From Pempheris klunzingeri (taxonomy: Eukaryota > Chordata > Actinopteri > Acropomatiformes > Pempheridae), in NCBI RefSeq assembly GCF_042242105.1, contig NC_092017.1, positions 14,549,932 to 14,613,931 of the forward strand: 64,000 nucleotides of DNA, read 5' to 3'. Below the pieces are notes generated by a model that ran no database searches, was not told the DNA's origin, and saw only the letters and a program-made list of their open reading frames with translations. The position numbers and the translations under genes are program-made. Of the stretch, positions 12,158 through 52,608 are shown piece by piece (the first letter of the stretch is position 1; each line of letters starts with the position of its first letter).

Positions 12158-13700
12158 ACATAGTCAGGAAAAGTGCTGTTCTTTGCTCTTATTTCAGTGA
12201 AGAATAATACCGATAATTATAACCGATGCTTTAGCAGCACCTGCGCTAACCTCTTCAGGAGCCATTGTTGCTTTCCAACACTCACACCAAAATCCCACCC
12301 ATAGCTTACATTGACAAACAGCGAGCAAATAATGCAGTAAACCATAACTCATCCCCACCAAAGACAGCAAATCTTTTATTATCTTTTTTTTTTTTTTTTA
12401 CATCTGGTTCCTTTATAAATCCTTGTGCAGAAAATTGCTGCTCATCCCATTAGAGAGCTTCAGGAAAACACAGAACAGATTGAACAAATCGTGGAGGACC
12501 GTCGCTTCACTGTGTGATAACAAGAGATGGAGGATCAAGCCTCAATTTGCCATCCATCTCCTGGGATAGAGACAAATACCAGGCTTACGTAGACTTACAG
12601 CAAATTACATCTTTAATTCGTCTTGTGACGTGACAACAATTTAAAAAAGCGGCTTCATTTTGTGGTGACTTTTGAGCTTAAAGTGTATTGGTCTCATCAG
12701 AAAGATGAACATTTCATTGCATTTCTATTTAAAAGCAGCTGACAATCATGCACTGTAAAATGAGTGGCACGTGTACTTATAGACACTTAAATAGAATACG
12801 TAAACGTATATGTAAAATAATCATCTACAGTCTAAAACATTTTTTTCCTAAAGATTAGAAGAGCAGGAAACATTCTGTACCTGCAAAAAATCCCAGGAGA
12901 TCCCAAGAGGACAGTGAACAACACAAAGTCACTCCTATAATCTCAAAATCCCAATGAAGAGGGGAGGAAAAAGTAGTAATAAATGCCGTATTTCCCACAG
13001 ATTTGGTCTTACCAAACAAATTAAATTTGAATGAATTGAATTCCGCTCCAAATATTCTGACTGGTGGCATGTTTAAAATAGTATGAGGCCTGATTTCTAA
13101 AAAAACTCTTCTGGCCTTCATAAAAGTGAAAAAGACACCGTGCTTTAGGAAAATTAACCAAAGGCCTGCAGAGCATCAGCTGTAAATGACAAGCTCCCCA
13201 ATCTTCTCTGCACACAAGCAAAATACTAACATTTTTTAGAAATATACAAGTAAAATCCATTGCTTACTATGCACCAGCAATGACATTAAATATTTTTTGT
13301 ATTAAGCCCTTAGTCCATGGCATATTGCTGAGCTTTAATGTTGGATGGGATACAAGCAGATTTTGGTGATCTGTGATTAAATCCAGGATAAACATTTTTC
13401 CTCTTTCTCCATCTCTCCAGTTCCTTTCTCCTTACTATATATATGTTTAATCTTTTTTCTGACATCTCTCCCTGACATTAAATTATAAATAAACCTGCAT
13501 TTAAACAGGTAAAATAGCAGATTTTGATCATACAGTTACACAAATTCATGTGGAAGTAAACAGACACTAAACCCCAGTTTGTCATTCCCCAGTTTTGTCC
13601 ATACAATACTCGCTACATGGATTAATGTATTGCTGGTTTTTGTCTTTTCAGGGGATTTGTTGACAGAAAAAAAACAGAATAGCAAAAAACCAGAAAGATT
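12158..13700. other. Intergenic, nothing recognised
   Basis: AT-rich with no supportable exon; it borders the inferred matk 3' UTR. Confidence 0.5.
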
Positions 13701-13705
13701 TATCC

Positions 13706-14292
13706 TTTATTAAGGTAACTATGAATAAGTGTGTGCTTTTGCATCTAGTACGATACTACAAGCATGGTGGATTTTATGTTTGTTGATAGAGTGAAAGATT
13801 TCCTTCTTTATAGTCCAACTAAAATCACATTTAGTTATCAACATGTTTTTATTACATGTTAAAAGTCATTAGGATTTATCATCTGGGGAACATGAGTGTC
13901 TGTACAAAGTTTTCATCAAATAGTTGTTGAGATATTTCAAGTCTTGGACCAATGTGGTGGACTGACCAACAGACCAACGTTGCCATTCATGGCACACTTA
14001 AAATTCATCACACCACGTTTTGATTAATACATTCTTGCTCACATCCACTGAAGCAAAGTTCAGTGCAGTCATGGCTCCATTAAAACCTTCTTGAGTTGCA
14101 TTATGTGATAGTCAGAGTCACATAATGATTGTCTGTCCCCATCCGCTGGGTTATAAGAACATTGACTCCACCAGGCCCAGGGAGGTAACAATGTGCAGAT
14201 TAGCCATCCAAAAGCCGCCTCTCTATTCCCACCATATAGTGAGTTCACCACCAAGATCAGCATCCAGATCCAAACCTGATCCCGTCCAGGCG
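13706..14292 (-). other. matk: Probable matk 3' UTR with candidate poly(A) signals
   Basis: After the matk stop codon at 14293-14295 no further coding frame continues. AATAAA on the minus strand occurs at 13848-13853 and 13706-13711, either of which could end the transcript. The extent is inferred. Confidence 0.35.
13885..13995 (+). repeat. Interspersed repeat fragment (GTTGAGATATTTCA family)
   Basis: Contains TAGTTGTTGAGATATTTCA and GACTGACCAACAGACCAACG, closely matching 41440-41600. It falls in or beside the matk 3' UTR. Confidence 0.5.
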
Positions 14293-23602
<9,310 letters not shown>

Positions 23603-23928
23603 GAGCAGGTCTGGAGGGTCAGATGATTGTGTGTTGAAGACCCGTCGAGTACAAAAACAGTCTGTGAACAATCAAACAACATATTAATACTGTGAGTGTT
23701 TGTTTCGGTCTTGAATCAATGCCTAAGTGGAGACCTTGCATGCCGCTGCTGTGGAGGAAAATTAACAATGGGAATCCAAAAACACAGAAAAGCAAAGATG
23801 TCAGCGGGCAGGAGGATGCTGAAAGCTTTCGACCCGCCTGGCTGCTCCTGTCGCATGAATTAAAAGTAAAAGCCAGAAGATGAACGGATGAACAGCCTGG
23901 TTTCTCGTCGACATGAATGTTTCAGTAC

Positions 23929-24135
23929 CTGCGGCTCTCCGGACAGATGCGGACAGCCTCCTCCTCCTCCTCCTTAAAACAGCTGGCTCAGTAAACACCA
24001 CCGAGACGACCTCAGATCCTCCTCATCTGTCATCTCACACGTTTTCTGTCAAAATCCTGCATTAAAATCACCTCAGCAGGAGCCCGCTCTGACAGATCCA
24101 CATCCCAGACGTGTGCTGCAGCTGCGATCTCTCTG
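23929..24135 (-). other. matk: Probable matk 5' UTR exon
   Basis: A consensus donor (CGCAG|gtact) ends an exon at 23929. It joins in frame to the acceptor at 23662/23661, and the joined frame is open back to a TGA at about 24025. No ATG occurs in that stretch, so it should be untranslated and translation should start in the second exon at 23602. The 5' limit is a guess. The first exon is moderately GC rich. This is inference from splice signals only. Confidence 0.5.
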
Positions 24136-24682
24136 TGAGCCCACTTCCTCAATATTAGGAAAATGCGCTTCATATTTCATGAGGCGACGCAAGAAGTGAC
24201 GCTGAAGGTGACACAGACACCAGACCCAGGAGACACACGTGGCTTAAAAGTGTTTTAATATCCTCCCTTAGTTTTAGGCAACACTACAAAGACATTCAAA
24301 TAATAGGACAGCGACGTTCACACTTTCCGTTTAAACGATACAAAATAGATTGCAACATCCTCCAGAAATAAAATAAGCAATACTTATATGATGCTCTTGG
24401 TAAATGAAAATCAAACTAAAACTGCACAATAATTCTCACACATCAACTTTTAAGCCAAACACTTGTGCAACTGTCCCTTCCCCTTCCTACATCTCTGTGA
24501 AATAAGATTACAATACCAGCCTGGCGACTCATAAATGTTCCCCTCAACTCAAGTCTTTTGTAACACACGACATGATGCAGGCACAAGGAAGAAAGTCAAA
24601 GTACTACTTGATCATTACAGTAGATATTCAGTCTCTGTTTCCAGACTAAAGCTTCTGTCTTCTGCTAACCATACTCTGGAAG

Positions 24683-24707
24683 AAAAAAAAAAAAAAAAAA
24701 AAAAAAA
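24683..24707 (+). repeat. poly(A) run
   Basis: 25 A residues; on the minus strand a T-run just past the candidate zfr2 poly(A) signal. Confidence 0.95.
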
Positions 24708-24709
24708 GA

Positions 24710-25806
24710 TTACTAGGCATTTTATTTAAATGATAAAACTATGGCTGCATACAGTAACATTGTCTTTTCTTAAGTGCTTCATTCCCTCAGCATGCTACGG
24801 ACTGTGCAACATAAGACTTCTCTGTCTCTTCAGAGACAGCTTTACGCTCCAGTGTGACCTCCACAGGACCTCACATGGGGGGGGGGGGGTGGGGGGGGAT
24901 TTGTCTCTGTCTCTCACAAAACCTCAAGTTTATTTAGTGTAGCCTTGTTTTTAAGGTGTGTTGCAGAGCCTTTTGACAGATCTTGCTCAAGTTTTCCACA
25001 TCTGTTGGGAGGAAATGTTGAAAGAAAGAGATTTTAGAGGGAGCGAAGACGTCATGAAGAGTCCAGGGAGGGCTTGCGAGGATCGCTCAGCAGCGTCACA
25101 CTATCTTATCACTAATGTGTTGTCGTAGGCACAATGAACATCACAGTACTGTATGTGTGTAGAGCCTAAACACAGTCTTCTCTGTTCAAAGCTTCAGTAA
25201 CTTAGACCCCACCTTGATTTTTTTTGTTTTTTTTAGCACAGACTAAAAAACACATTTCAGTGTACAAATGTCATGCACCGACATTAGTTCAGCAACTCGA
25301 GTCGGATGGTGAAACTGAACCGGTCGAGCTCAGACTCTTCTTCAAAGAGAAAAGCTGGAAATAAAGCTTACGGTGCTGATGATTTAACTGGAGGCTTGAA
25401 TATCATAGAAAACATAACTGTAGTTGACAGTGGTGGTTTAACTAGAGTGAATAAAGAGGGGAGGGATGGTCAGTAGTTAGTGTGCAGTTATACTGAAATG
25501 GAATGAGTCATTTTCATGATTTTTTTTTTTACTGAGCCACTTCTCTCTGCACACTGTAAAGTCACTATATCTGCAGGAGATTATTATACGAGAAGGAATT
25601 GCAGTACAGATTCTCACACTTCAGTCTCCTCCAGTACATTATTCCTCTTAATTCAAAGGTAGACATGTAACATGTACAGTCAGTTATATTTATATTTATA
25701 TGTGTATAGCTGCGTGTTAAGATTGTTTTCAAGATAAGAAAAGTTTAAAGTTGTGACATTCTACCAGTCTTTAAACTAGCAAAAGCCTCTGCTGTGGAGG
25801 CAGAGG
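24710..25806 (-). other. zfr2: Probable zfr2 3' UTR and poly(A) region
   Basis: No ORF with family resemblance follows the zfr2 stop. On the minus strand AATAAA occurs at 24721-24726, followed within about 15 bases by a T-run (the A-run at 24683-24707 on plus), a layout typical of a poly(A) site. The plus-strand G-run at 24877-24898 would be a C-run in the transcript. The end is inferred. Confidence 0.4.
24877..24898 (+). repeat. G-run
   Basis: 13 Gs, one T, 8 Gs; could fold as a G-quadruplex on the plus strand, while the zfr2 transcript would carry C. Confidence 0.95.
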
Positions 25807-44073
<18,267 letters not shown>

Positions 44074-44161
44074 CTTGGCATCTCCAGTACAGTACAGCAC
44101 TGACAGAGAGCAGCGAAACCCCGAAAGTGACCAGCAAGATAGTTCACTCCCTCTGCTGCGG

Positions 44162-44166
44162 CCAAT
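44162..44166 (+). promoter_or_regulatory. CCAAT box upstream of zfr2
   Basis: CCAAT lies about 90 bp upstream of the zfr2 ATG in the divergent zfr2/atcay interval, a usual position for NF-Y binding. Confidence 0.3.
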
Positions 44167-44350
44167 CGGGATACTTTCTGCTAAACCGGAACTGCGTTAA
44201 AGACAAACATATCTTTACACAGACATAATAAGTAAGATGTTAACGATTACACGATGGGAAATGGATTGTCAATGCATTATTTTAGTTAGTTTATCAAATC
44301 AAATTTGGCATAAATTAAGCTTTATCATTTGTTATCTATGTAGCCGTATT

Positions 44351-44362
44351 ACGCATGCGCAC
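44351..44362 (+). promoter_or_regulatory. NRF1-like GCATGCGC site
   Basis: The palindromic core GCATGCGC resembles the NRF1 consensus and lies about 280 bp upstream of the zfr2 ATG. Motif-only evidence. Confidence 0.3.
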
Positions 44363-45399
44363 CAAAAAGCTCTGATCAGGAAGCGTTTAGCACAAAATAT
44401 GATTTAAAGGGGTATCAGAAAACAAGCAGTGTTGAATAAAAAGTAACAAAGAACAGAAAATAAATGAAGAGGAACGAAGAAAGGAAGATAATAGTCTCTA
44501 TTATATTTTGTTTTCATTCTTCATTCATAAATGACACGGACAACGCAAAAAAGCTTTTCGTCATTTTTTAAAACCTGATTTAAAAATGAGGAATGCAACC
44601 CTGAAAACGGGGTTAGCGCGAAGACGGAAATAGATCGAAGTGAATCCTCTCGCTTTGCCCAAGGTGAATCTGTCACGTGTGTGTGTGTGTCAGTCACCCC
44701 TGCTAAAAATTCAATCTAATGCAAACCCAACTAAAGCCAACATCACATGGAGCTCCTGAGTCAGTGTGATGTTATACTGACTGGCAGTCAGTATCCTCCA
44801 ATTAGCTAATAAGATATAAACGACCTTAAATGCACCACCTCAGGAGCAGAGGACAACATGATGCTGTACATCTAAAGAGTGTAAAAATCCTAGATAAAAA
44901 TATCAACCTATGTATAATTACTAGTGTGGATTGTAGGATTAGTTCTCCCATCTGGGGCACAAATAAAATCGTAGAAAGATGCCTGAGCATACAGAAAAGA
45001 GCTTACTATGCTGGGAAACTGGGTAGGGGTGATATGATTGGTTGGATGCAAGTGAAGTATTGGACTGAATAATTGATGCGGGAGGGGAGAGTTGGGGTGT
45101 TGTGGGTATGAAAGAGACTGGGGTGAGGAGATGGAGAAGGAGGGGAGAAGCTATGGGTGGATAGAGAGATGCTGTTGCCAGGGAACAGCAGCCACATAGA
45201 GGACCACTGAAAACAACGGCAGGATTATTTAATGGAGTGAAGGGACACATAGACCGGGGCTCTTTCTCCCCTCAGGTTAGGATAAATAAGCTGCTTCCAT
45301 GGAGCAATTTGGATGCAGAGGAAATTGAAAATAGGCTTTTACTTGATATCTAGGAGTGGGCAAAGATACACCAAAGGTATTTGGATTTACCAGCACAGA

Positions 45400-45855
45400 A
45401 AAGGGGGAGGTAGAGAAAGAGAGATCATGATGCCAGAGCAGATGCATTTCTGATTAAAGGAATTTTGTGTCTTGGTGGTGTGGACGTAGGAGCTGAGAGG
45501 CAGGCTGTCGGCTCGCTCTTCACGGCCAGTCTTTCCCCAACAAAGGTGGCCAGAGGCGGAGGAGAAGAGGGGGAGTCCAGCACAGAGGTGGCCCCTGTCT
45601 CCAGACACCTGCTGCTGGCTAGCGGCTGATATCGAGGACACTGTATGATTGTATCTGTGCATGAGTGTGTGTGTGTGCATGTGAATGAGTGAGAGAGCCA
45701 GAAAGAGGAGAAATTTCAGCCTGAACCCTGCTTTCCTGTTGGTGTGCAGGATCAGGACTTTCTCCTCTTGAATCTTTGCATCTGTGACTGAGGAGGAGGG
45801 AGGACACACAGACACGGACCAGCAAGAGGCTTTGAGGGGATCTCACACCGCTCAT
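45400..45855 (+). other. atcay: Possible atcay 5' UTR exon
   Basis: The first coding exon has an acceptor at 47453-47454, so at least one upstream noncoding exon is required. A strong donor (CTCAT|gtgagtat) at 45855 ends a purine-rich stretch and is the best candidate I see. The 5' limit and the assignment are guesses. Confidence 0.3.
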
Positions 45856-47477
45856 GTGAGTATCGTCACTGACTTAACGTCCTCATATTCCTATCCTGCT
45901 CACTGCACACGACAGACACCTTAGACTGTCTGCATGCACATTTGATTGTCCACAAACACATGAAATCCATTCAGTTTTTTCTCCTATTGGCTGGTAAATT
46001 TGGGATGACCTAGAAAGGCTGTGAGGCCATTTTACTCTAATGTGCTGCACATTTGTTGGTGATTCATTTTGCATCTATGTGTAATGGGTAACGTCTTTAG
46101 GTGAAGGTCATTTTCTCCACAACAGTGTTTTGCAGAAATCTTCATTATACGGTTATTGGAATAGTTTCACTCACAGTTACATACATTCACGATGTCTCAA
46201 CCTTTCAAACACAGTGTGACAAAAAGGAAACCTCCTTGATAAGTGATGATAAATTATTTATTCTGTCCTCCTCTGAACTGACAGCGTGCACCACACAGCG
46301 CTGCTTTCTTTTTCGGGGTGTTGTCACATTGGATTATATGTGACCTGCTACAAATATGTGTGTGATATGTTGGTGTGTTTGACTTCATGATACACTCTCT
46401 TTGTTCATGTGTAGAATATGGCCTGTACAAATGAATTATTTCCTCTACATGAGACTTGGCTGTCTACCAGTTTATACTCAGCCACGAGTCTCACTGCCAA
46501 AACCACTCTTTTAATTATATCACATGAACCCTTGTTGCATTATTTCTCAGGATCACACCAGGTTTGGTGTATTTTAATTTCCCACAGTTGTCTTTTTGTT
46601 GCACTTAAAACGCTCTGAACAGCTCCACTGCCACCCAGAAAAGCACTTACAATGCCCGCCTTTCCTCACAGTCTCTGTTTCTAATAATAACCTCCATCAC
46701 AGACCTGGGAATCCTCTGTCAATCAGACACTCTGAATTTTATGCTTGAGAGGAGAAGTACAAAGAGAGGAGGACTTTAGTTCAGATCAGATATCCACTGT
46801 ACACCTCTCATGCAGTTCACCAGCCAAAACAAGACCCCTGCTTCTGATGTTAATGTGTCACTGTTGTGTTGTGATAATGCATGTGGATTTTAGCATTAAA
46901 TCCTGTACTTTAGAGGAGTGGAGTGCATCCTATCAGTCAACCACTTTATTCTTCAGTGTGTGAATTCTCCTCAATCTATCGAGCATGAATGAATGAATAT
47001 TAGATCCAAAGTGAGGTTTTTATTAATACCATTAGTGACGTGAAGTTTCGGTGTGAGTAGAGATCAGTCACATCAGCGTGGCAGGATTAAGGAGCGGCGA
47101 GGGAGGATTAGGTCTACGTGTCGTCCTCCTCATTGGCCCCTTAAATTCCACCCAGGAAGAAATTTGTGTGTGATATTTGACTTTGACAATGGGCCCAGTC
47201 CGAGTCAGTCACATGCCTCTCACGTGCGCTCCTCTGGGCAGGGGGATCAAAACCATGTGATCAACAGTGGTCACAGCCCCCAATTTGTGATCAAAAATGA
47301 TTTGGATATAATCCCCCTGCAATGCTGACTTTCCCTTTTGTCATCCAACACGTGCTCTTGCCGTGCAGCTGACCGTGTAGTTAGTGCACTCCTTCTTTTC
47401 CTCAGTTACTGTAAATGGTGTTGTACTGATAAACGCTTTTCTTCACACCTCCAGGCCCCTGCTCTCCTCTCTGGGGG

Positions 47478-50400
47478 ATGGGCACCACAGAGGCAACTCT
47501 ACGAATGGAGAACATGGAAGTGAAAGACGAGTGGCAGGATGAAGACTTCCCCAGGTGAATTCCTTTTACTTCACACTGGTCATCAACTATTAAACTGTCC
47601 TATTGATGTCAAGTACAGCCAGCTGGTTAATGCTGATAGCTATGAGAGCAATGAGCAGAAAAAACCTGCCATTTAGCATTTGTGCTTATAGCTATGCAGC
47701 ATACTCTTGTGTTTGTGTGTGTTGATGAATATGCAGCACTTTTTACTTTATGGATAAATAGCTCATTAACTGTGCACGTAATTATCACATGGTTTCTTCT
47801 TCTACTTCCAGTACAGTTGAGTCTGAAGCTATTTATCTTATTCTGTGTTTTTGTAATATTTTATAAAAACTTTTTTGATTTTTTTGATTCTGTTCTACTT
47901 TCTAAGCATCAGTGGAGTATTAATGCTCTTTTGTAATTGAAGGTTTTAATCATTCTTGTGTTGATGTGGAATGATTTGTAGAGCATGGTTTGAGCACATT
48001 TAACTTCACGTTCACAGTAAGAGTCCTTGAGATGAGACAGATGATAGATGATTTGCTTCAGAGGGAGAAGAAATAGAGAAAGATAAATGAAGGAGAAAGT
48101 TATTCTTGATGCGCCATAAAGATGAAGCAGACGGATTTAGAAAGTGTGGGAATTTTATGTTCAGAGGTTGGGGTGCAGAGCTTGACAGGCAGAAAAAGAG
48201 CAGGAAGAAGAAGTGTGATGATAGTCAGCGCTGGGCTCCCTCCTCCTCCTCCTCCTCCTCCTCTCTCTTCCCTCTTCCCTCCTCCCCCATCAGACTGGGA
48301 GGCAAGAAGCCAGGGAGCAGGTGCAGCTCTGGTCTCAGGCTACGTCATGTGACGCAATAGCAGTCGCAGATCAACAACACAGCATCACAATCCGGAAAAT
48401 GGTGGCAGGTTTGGGTTAAAGAAACAGACAGAGACGGAGGGATAGTCAGCAGCAAAATGGATTATTGACGTGGCCTCTGAGAGATGCTGTGCTGTAGACT
48501 GTCTGTCACCAGCTGAGAAAACAGGGAATGAGTGAGCAGACCAAATATAAAGGTGTGTGAGGTTGAAACGCTCACTTGAATCGGCTCTGACAAAAGCAGC
48601 CCTGTGCCATTTCCAGAAGGTAAGCATCACCGATTCGTCCTGATATTGATGTTTGTAGCTGAAGGACAATGCAGCCATCAACGGGGACAAAAGAGATTAT
48701 GTTGCTTTTTGTTAAGAGACGAAATAAATCCACAAATCTGTTCTATGAGAGAAAAGGCTTCATTTCTGACAAAGGAAGCATCGGACTAATAATCACTGCA
48801 GGGGTCCCAAGGGAATATAGGCTGTTCCTCTGGGCTAAAGCCAGTATTGTTGGCTCTGGAGGAGCACACACTGCCACACACTGGCCTGCTCTAGATGGGA
48901 GGATGAAGCAGTTGGCTCTCACAAGACTGCAGCTAAGACCCTCTCTGCTGAGCAACACTGCACCGTAGCTCTCTGCATCTCTCTGCTTTTTAACCACTGC
49001 GTTGCACAAACCTGTTTCCCTTTGTTGCACTTTGCGTTGTTGCTGGTTTGCAACTAAAACACACACGCATGCTCGCGTAAACACATCACTAATAATGTGC
49101 TGATAGTTTTATTCATTCTCAAATAAACCAACAACGACCACATGCCACACAAATACACACACACACACACACATGCAGAGCAAAACTTTAACCTCCTGTC
49201 TTCTCCTCCCTCTGAGCAGGTCGTCATCAGTAGAGAACATGGAGCGTAAAAGGGAAAGAGAGCTATCTGACACACTTATTCCTCCCCTTTTTTCCTCCCC
49301 ACACGCCCTGCCTGGCAGAACTGTAATCTTCATCTCCCCCCAGAGAGACATTAATTACCATCTCTATCCTCTTCTGCTTGTTCCCCTTTTTAGTGCTTAG
49401 CCAGATCAGTGACAACACCCACGCCTTCACCGGTCCATTGAACACCATCCTGATCACAGCGTTAGCTTTTATTGTGAGGCAACAGACTGGTGCATGTTAG
49501 AGAGCACAGATCAGACAGAGTCAAGGTTATTCCTCTGATCCTCGGCAGTCTTTATATGACTTTATACGACTGGTTTTATATTAAATATTATATTCAGCAT
49601 GCACAGTTTTTGCACACTGATTGCTTACCCTTGTATCTTTCCCTTCAGACCACTACCTGAGTACGGAGACATGGACCCCTCTTGTGGTCTCACAGATGAC
49701 AGAGCCTGTAAGTACCACTGGGTGGTGGAGGGTCATTGTTGGGTCAGTAATGGGAGGACCATACTGTCCCTGATCTGCCTCTCCTCTGCTGGTCTCACTG
49801 TAGCGCCCCCCAACTCCCTGAATGTGAGCCCACCTGGAGGAGGCGGCGGTGTGTCCTCATCCCACCGTAAACGCCGTACGTTGGTCGCCCCGGAGATGAG
49901 CCTTTCTCTGGACCAAAGTGAGGGATCTTTGCTGTCAGATGACTTCCTGGATACACCGGACGACCTGGACATCAACGTTGACGACATCGACACGCCTGAT
50001 GAGACGGACTCGCTGGAGTTCATCACCAATGGCAACGAGCTGGAGTGGGAAGGTAAGGGGTTAAACATGCACACACAAGACTGCTGTTTCAACCTTTTTT
50101 CATCATCCCAATATTAAGCCATAACACTGACCTTCTGCTTTCAACACTAGTTTTAAGATTATATGTTCATTTTAATCTGAATCTAAGCTTCAACTTCAAT
50201 TTCAGTATTTATAATCACTTCTAAAAATACCCCTAAGTTTTATTTTTATCTATTTTACTATTGTTTTATTGATGGTGTTTCATTCTATTTGATTTAAGTT
50301 TACTTTTATTTGCTTGATTTAACGGTTGTAATCTAAATGTTTTTAGTTATTTTTTAAAATCATATTTTCATGTCAACCCATCACACAGCCAATATCCACT

Positions 50401-52197
50401 TTGCAATCCTCAAACTGTCTTCACAAGTGTACCCTTAAGTGAAGTAATGCTACCTTCAAACTAAGCCCAATTCAACATTTCTGGAGTCCTAATCCTGAAC
50501 TAATGTTAATCTTAATCCTTAGACAGTGGGACAAAAACCAACTGTAGAGAATAAAAGTAATCCTAATTCAATTGTTCAACCTAAAGCTCACTTAAAAGGA
50601 TCTTACACTCAGATAATATGTCTTAGTCCTTGGTGGAGCATGAACATGTTTCAGTGCAGAATTAAGAACAAATTCTGGCTCTGCATCTGTCCAGATGACA
50701 CACCGGTGGCCTCAGCCAAAGCAGGTCCTAGTGACGGCTCAGGAGAGGCAGGTGAGGAGGGGAACGCCAACAACGGACGCCTCTGGAGGACGGTGATCAT
50801 TGGAGAACAGGAGCATCGCATTGACATGCAGGTCATCCGACCATACCTGCGGGTCATCACACACGGAGGTCAGTAAACAGACGGAAATCAGTCTAAATCA
50901 TGAAAGGCTTTGGAAGGTGGTTTACAGTGACACACAACATTTGCAGGGAACAGACTAAAATATTCAACCTTCAACCGACACACTACTATAAAGACAAGCA
51001 CTTAATCATTCATGTAGAAGAACTATTGAAGTATTATTTAGGATTAATTGGAACTCTCTCCCATCAGGTTATTATGGCGAGGGCCTCAATGCCATCATTG
51101 TTTTCTCTGCCTGTTACCTGCCCGACAGCAGCTGTCCAGACTACCACTACATCATGGAAAACCTCTTCCTGTGAGTCCGCCAAGGCTGACTTTTAGTTTT
51201 AAAGTACAGGCTTTGATGCTATACAGAGATGGATTACTGAATACCAGGCCCCTAAGTCAGACGTAACTGTTATAGTAGGAAAGTCACAGGGCTCATTCAA
51301 AAGTATGCTTGACTTAACCATGTTTTTTAAATGTGTTGTTGGCCCTGTTGTCTCATAATCTGTCCCTAACGCTGTGCCCTGTCATGCAGGTATGTGGTGA
51401 GCAGTCTGGAGATGCTTGTGGCTGAAGATTATCTGATCATCTACATGAATGGAGCCACTCCTCGGAGTAAGATGCCTGGGATCAGCTGGCTCAAGAAGTG
51501 TTACCAAATGATCGACAGAAGGTGAGAAAAGAGGAAATTCAAGTTTCAATTCAAAATTCAAGTGTTCCAACATACTGACTGCTTTGCTGTGTGGCTGCAT
51601 GGACTTGTTGTTTGTTTTGTGATGACAGATTGAGGAAGAACCTGAAGAACCTGGTCATCGCTCATCCCACCTGGTTCATACGCACGGTCCTGGCTATATC
51701 CAGGCCTTTCATCAGGTAATACACGCCAACCAACAGAACGAAGCACTGATGAAGCATCAGTGAGGCATCGGCTGTAACTGGGGCTGTACTCTTGTTGTTG
51801 TTGCTGTCCTGTGGTCCTCTGCAGTGTGAAGTTCATGAACAAGATCCAGTATGTCCACAGCCTGGATGAACTGGCAGAGATTGTCCCCATGGAGCACGTC
51901 CACGTTCCTGAGTGTGTGGTGCAGTAAGTATCTCTGACCACTGGATGGAGACAATTAGCTGAAGCAGTGACACGAACCTGCAGACAGCACTTGACTCCTG
52001 ATGTCCTCTTTTAAAACAATTATTCACATAAACCTGACGGAGAACAAGACTAATGTGGCATCTAGTGTGTTTGAGTAAATGTAAAAAGAGATTAATACTT
52101 GTATTCATTTTCAGATTTGACGAGGAGAGGATTAAGGCACGGAGAGAAAGGTAAAATACAGTTGTCATTCATTTCTGTCATGACAAATAATCTATCC

Positions 52198-52266
<69 letters not shown>

Positions 52267-52344
52267 AGCACTTAAGTTAACTGGCTATCGTAGACTGCCT
52301 TCACATTCTCCAACAAATGGGCATCAACCCAAATGCCAACAATA

Positions 52345-52383
<39 letters not shown>

Positions 52384-52608
52384 GATGGAGCAGCAGCAGC
52401 AGCAGCAGCAGCAGTCAGTCCCACAGGAGCCAATTAAAAAGTCTGAGAGGTACCGGTCCACCCTGTATTATAAAACTTGTCATAGTTTCACATCGGACAT
52501 TTAAATAGTTCAGTTTTTGGTACATTGTGGTCCTTCCAACTTTTTCAAAGTGATTTTTTTCCCCTCGTTTTCAGGCCGAAGTCAATGATTGTAGACCAGG
52601 GGTTATGA
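47478..52608 (+). CDS. atcay: Caytaxin (BNIP-2 family, BCH/CRAL-TRIO-like domain), 11 coding exons
   Basis: Neuronal adaptor; the human gene is mutated in Cayman ataxia, and the family binds kinesin light chain and glutaminase. Exons: 47478-47554, 49649-49707, 49804-50052, 50695-50868, 51068-51170, 51390-51521, 51629-51715, 51825-51923, 52115-52150, 52384-52449, 52575-52608; total 1116 nt, 371 aa, the same length as human ATCAY. The start [12 protein letters not shown] matches the family N-terminus, and the acceptor at 47454 gives a 23-nt leader in the first coding exon. An acidic [12 protein letters not shown] region is followed by ELEWEDD (124-130), a W-acidic kinesin-light-chain motif split by an intron. 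The BCH domain runs about 158-320 ([16 protein letters not shown] through the YVHSL region). The C-terminus is divergent: eight glutamines (342-349) from CAG codons, ending about 20 residues later. Plus strand, divergent from zfr2. Confidence 0.96.
48241..48262 (+). repeat. (CCT)n trinucleotide run
   Basis: About seven CCT units in atcay intron 1 (coding numbering), within a pyrimidine-rich patch. Confidence 0.9.
52151..52383 (+). repeat. atcay intron 9, mostly microsatellite: (TCTA)n 52190-52266 and (TG)16 52349-52380
   Basis: The 233-bp intron contains a TATC/TCTA tetranucleotide array of about 77 bp. It ends in 16 TG units immediately before the TAG acceptor at 52381-52383. The usual pyrimidine tract is absent. 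Confidence 0.95.

Noticed and set aside
45387-45855. 142-codon minus-strand frame upstream of atcay
   Set aside because: Low-complexity serine/histidine-rich reading opposite a likely atcay 5' UTR exon; no splice or family support.
52190-52266. Regular array that might suggest a CRISPR
   Set aside because: It is a pure 4-bp microsatellite without spacers, in a vertebrate intron.
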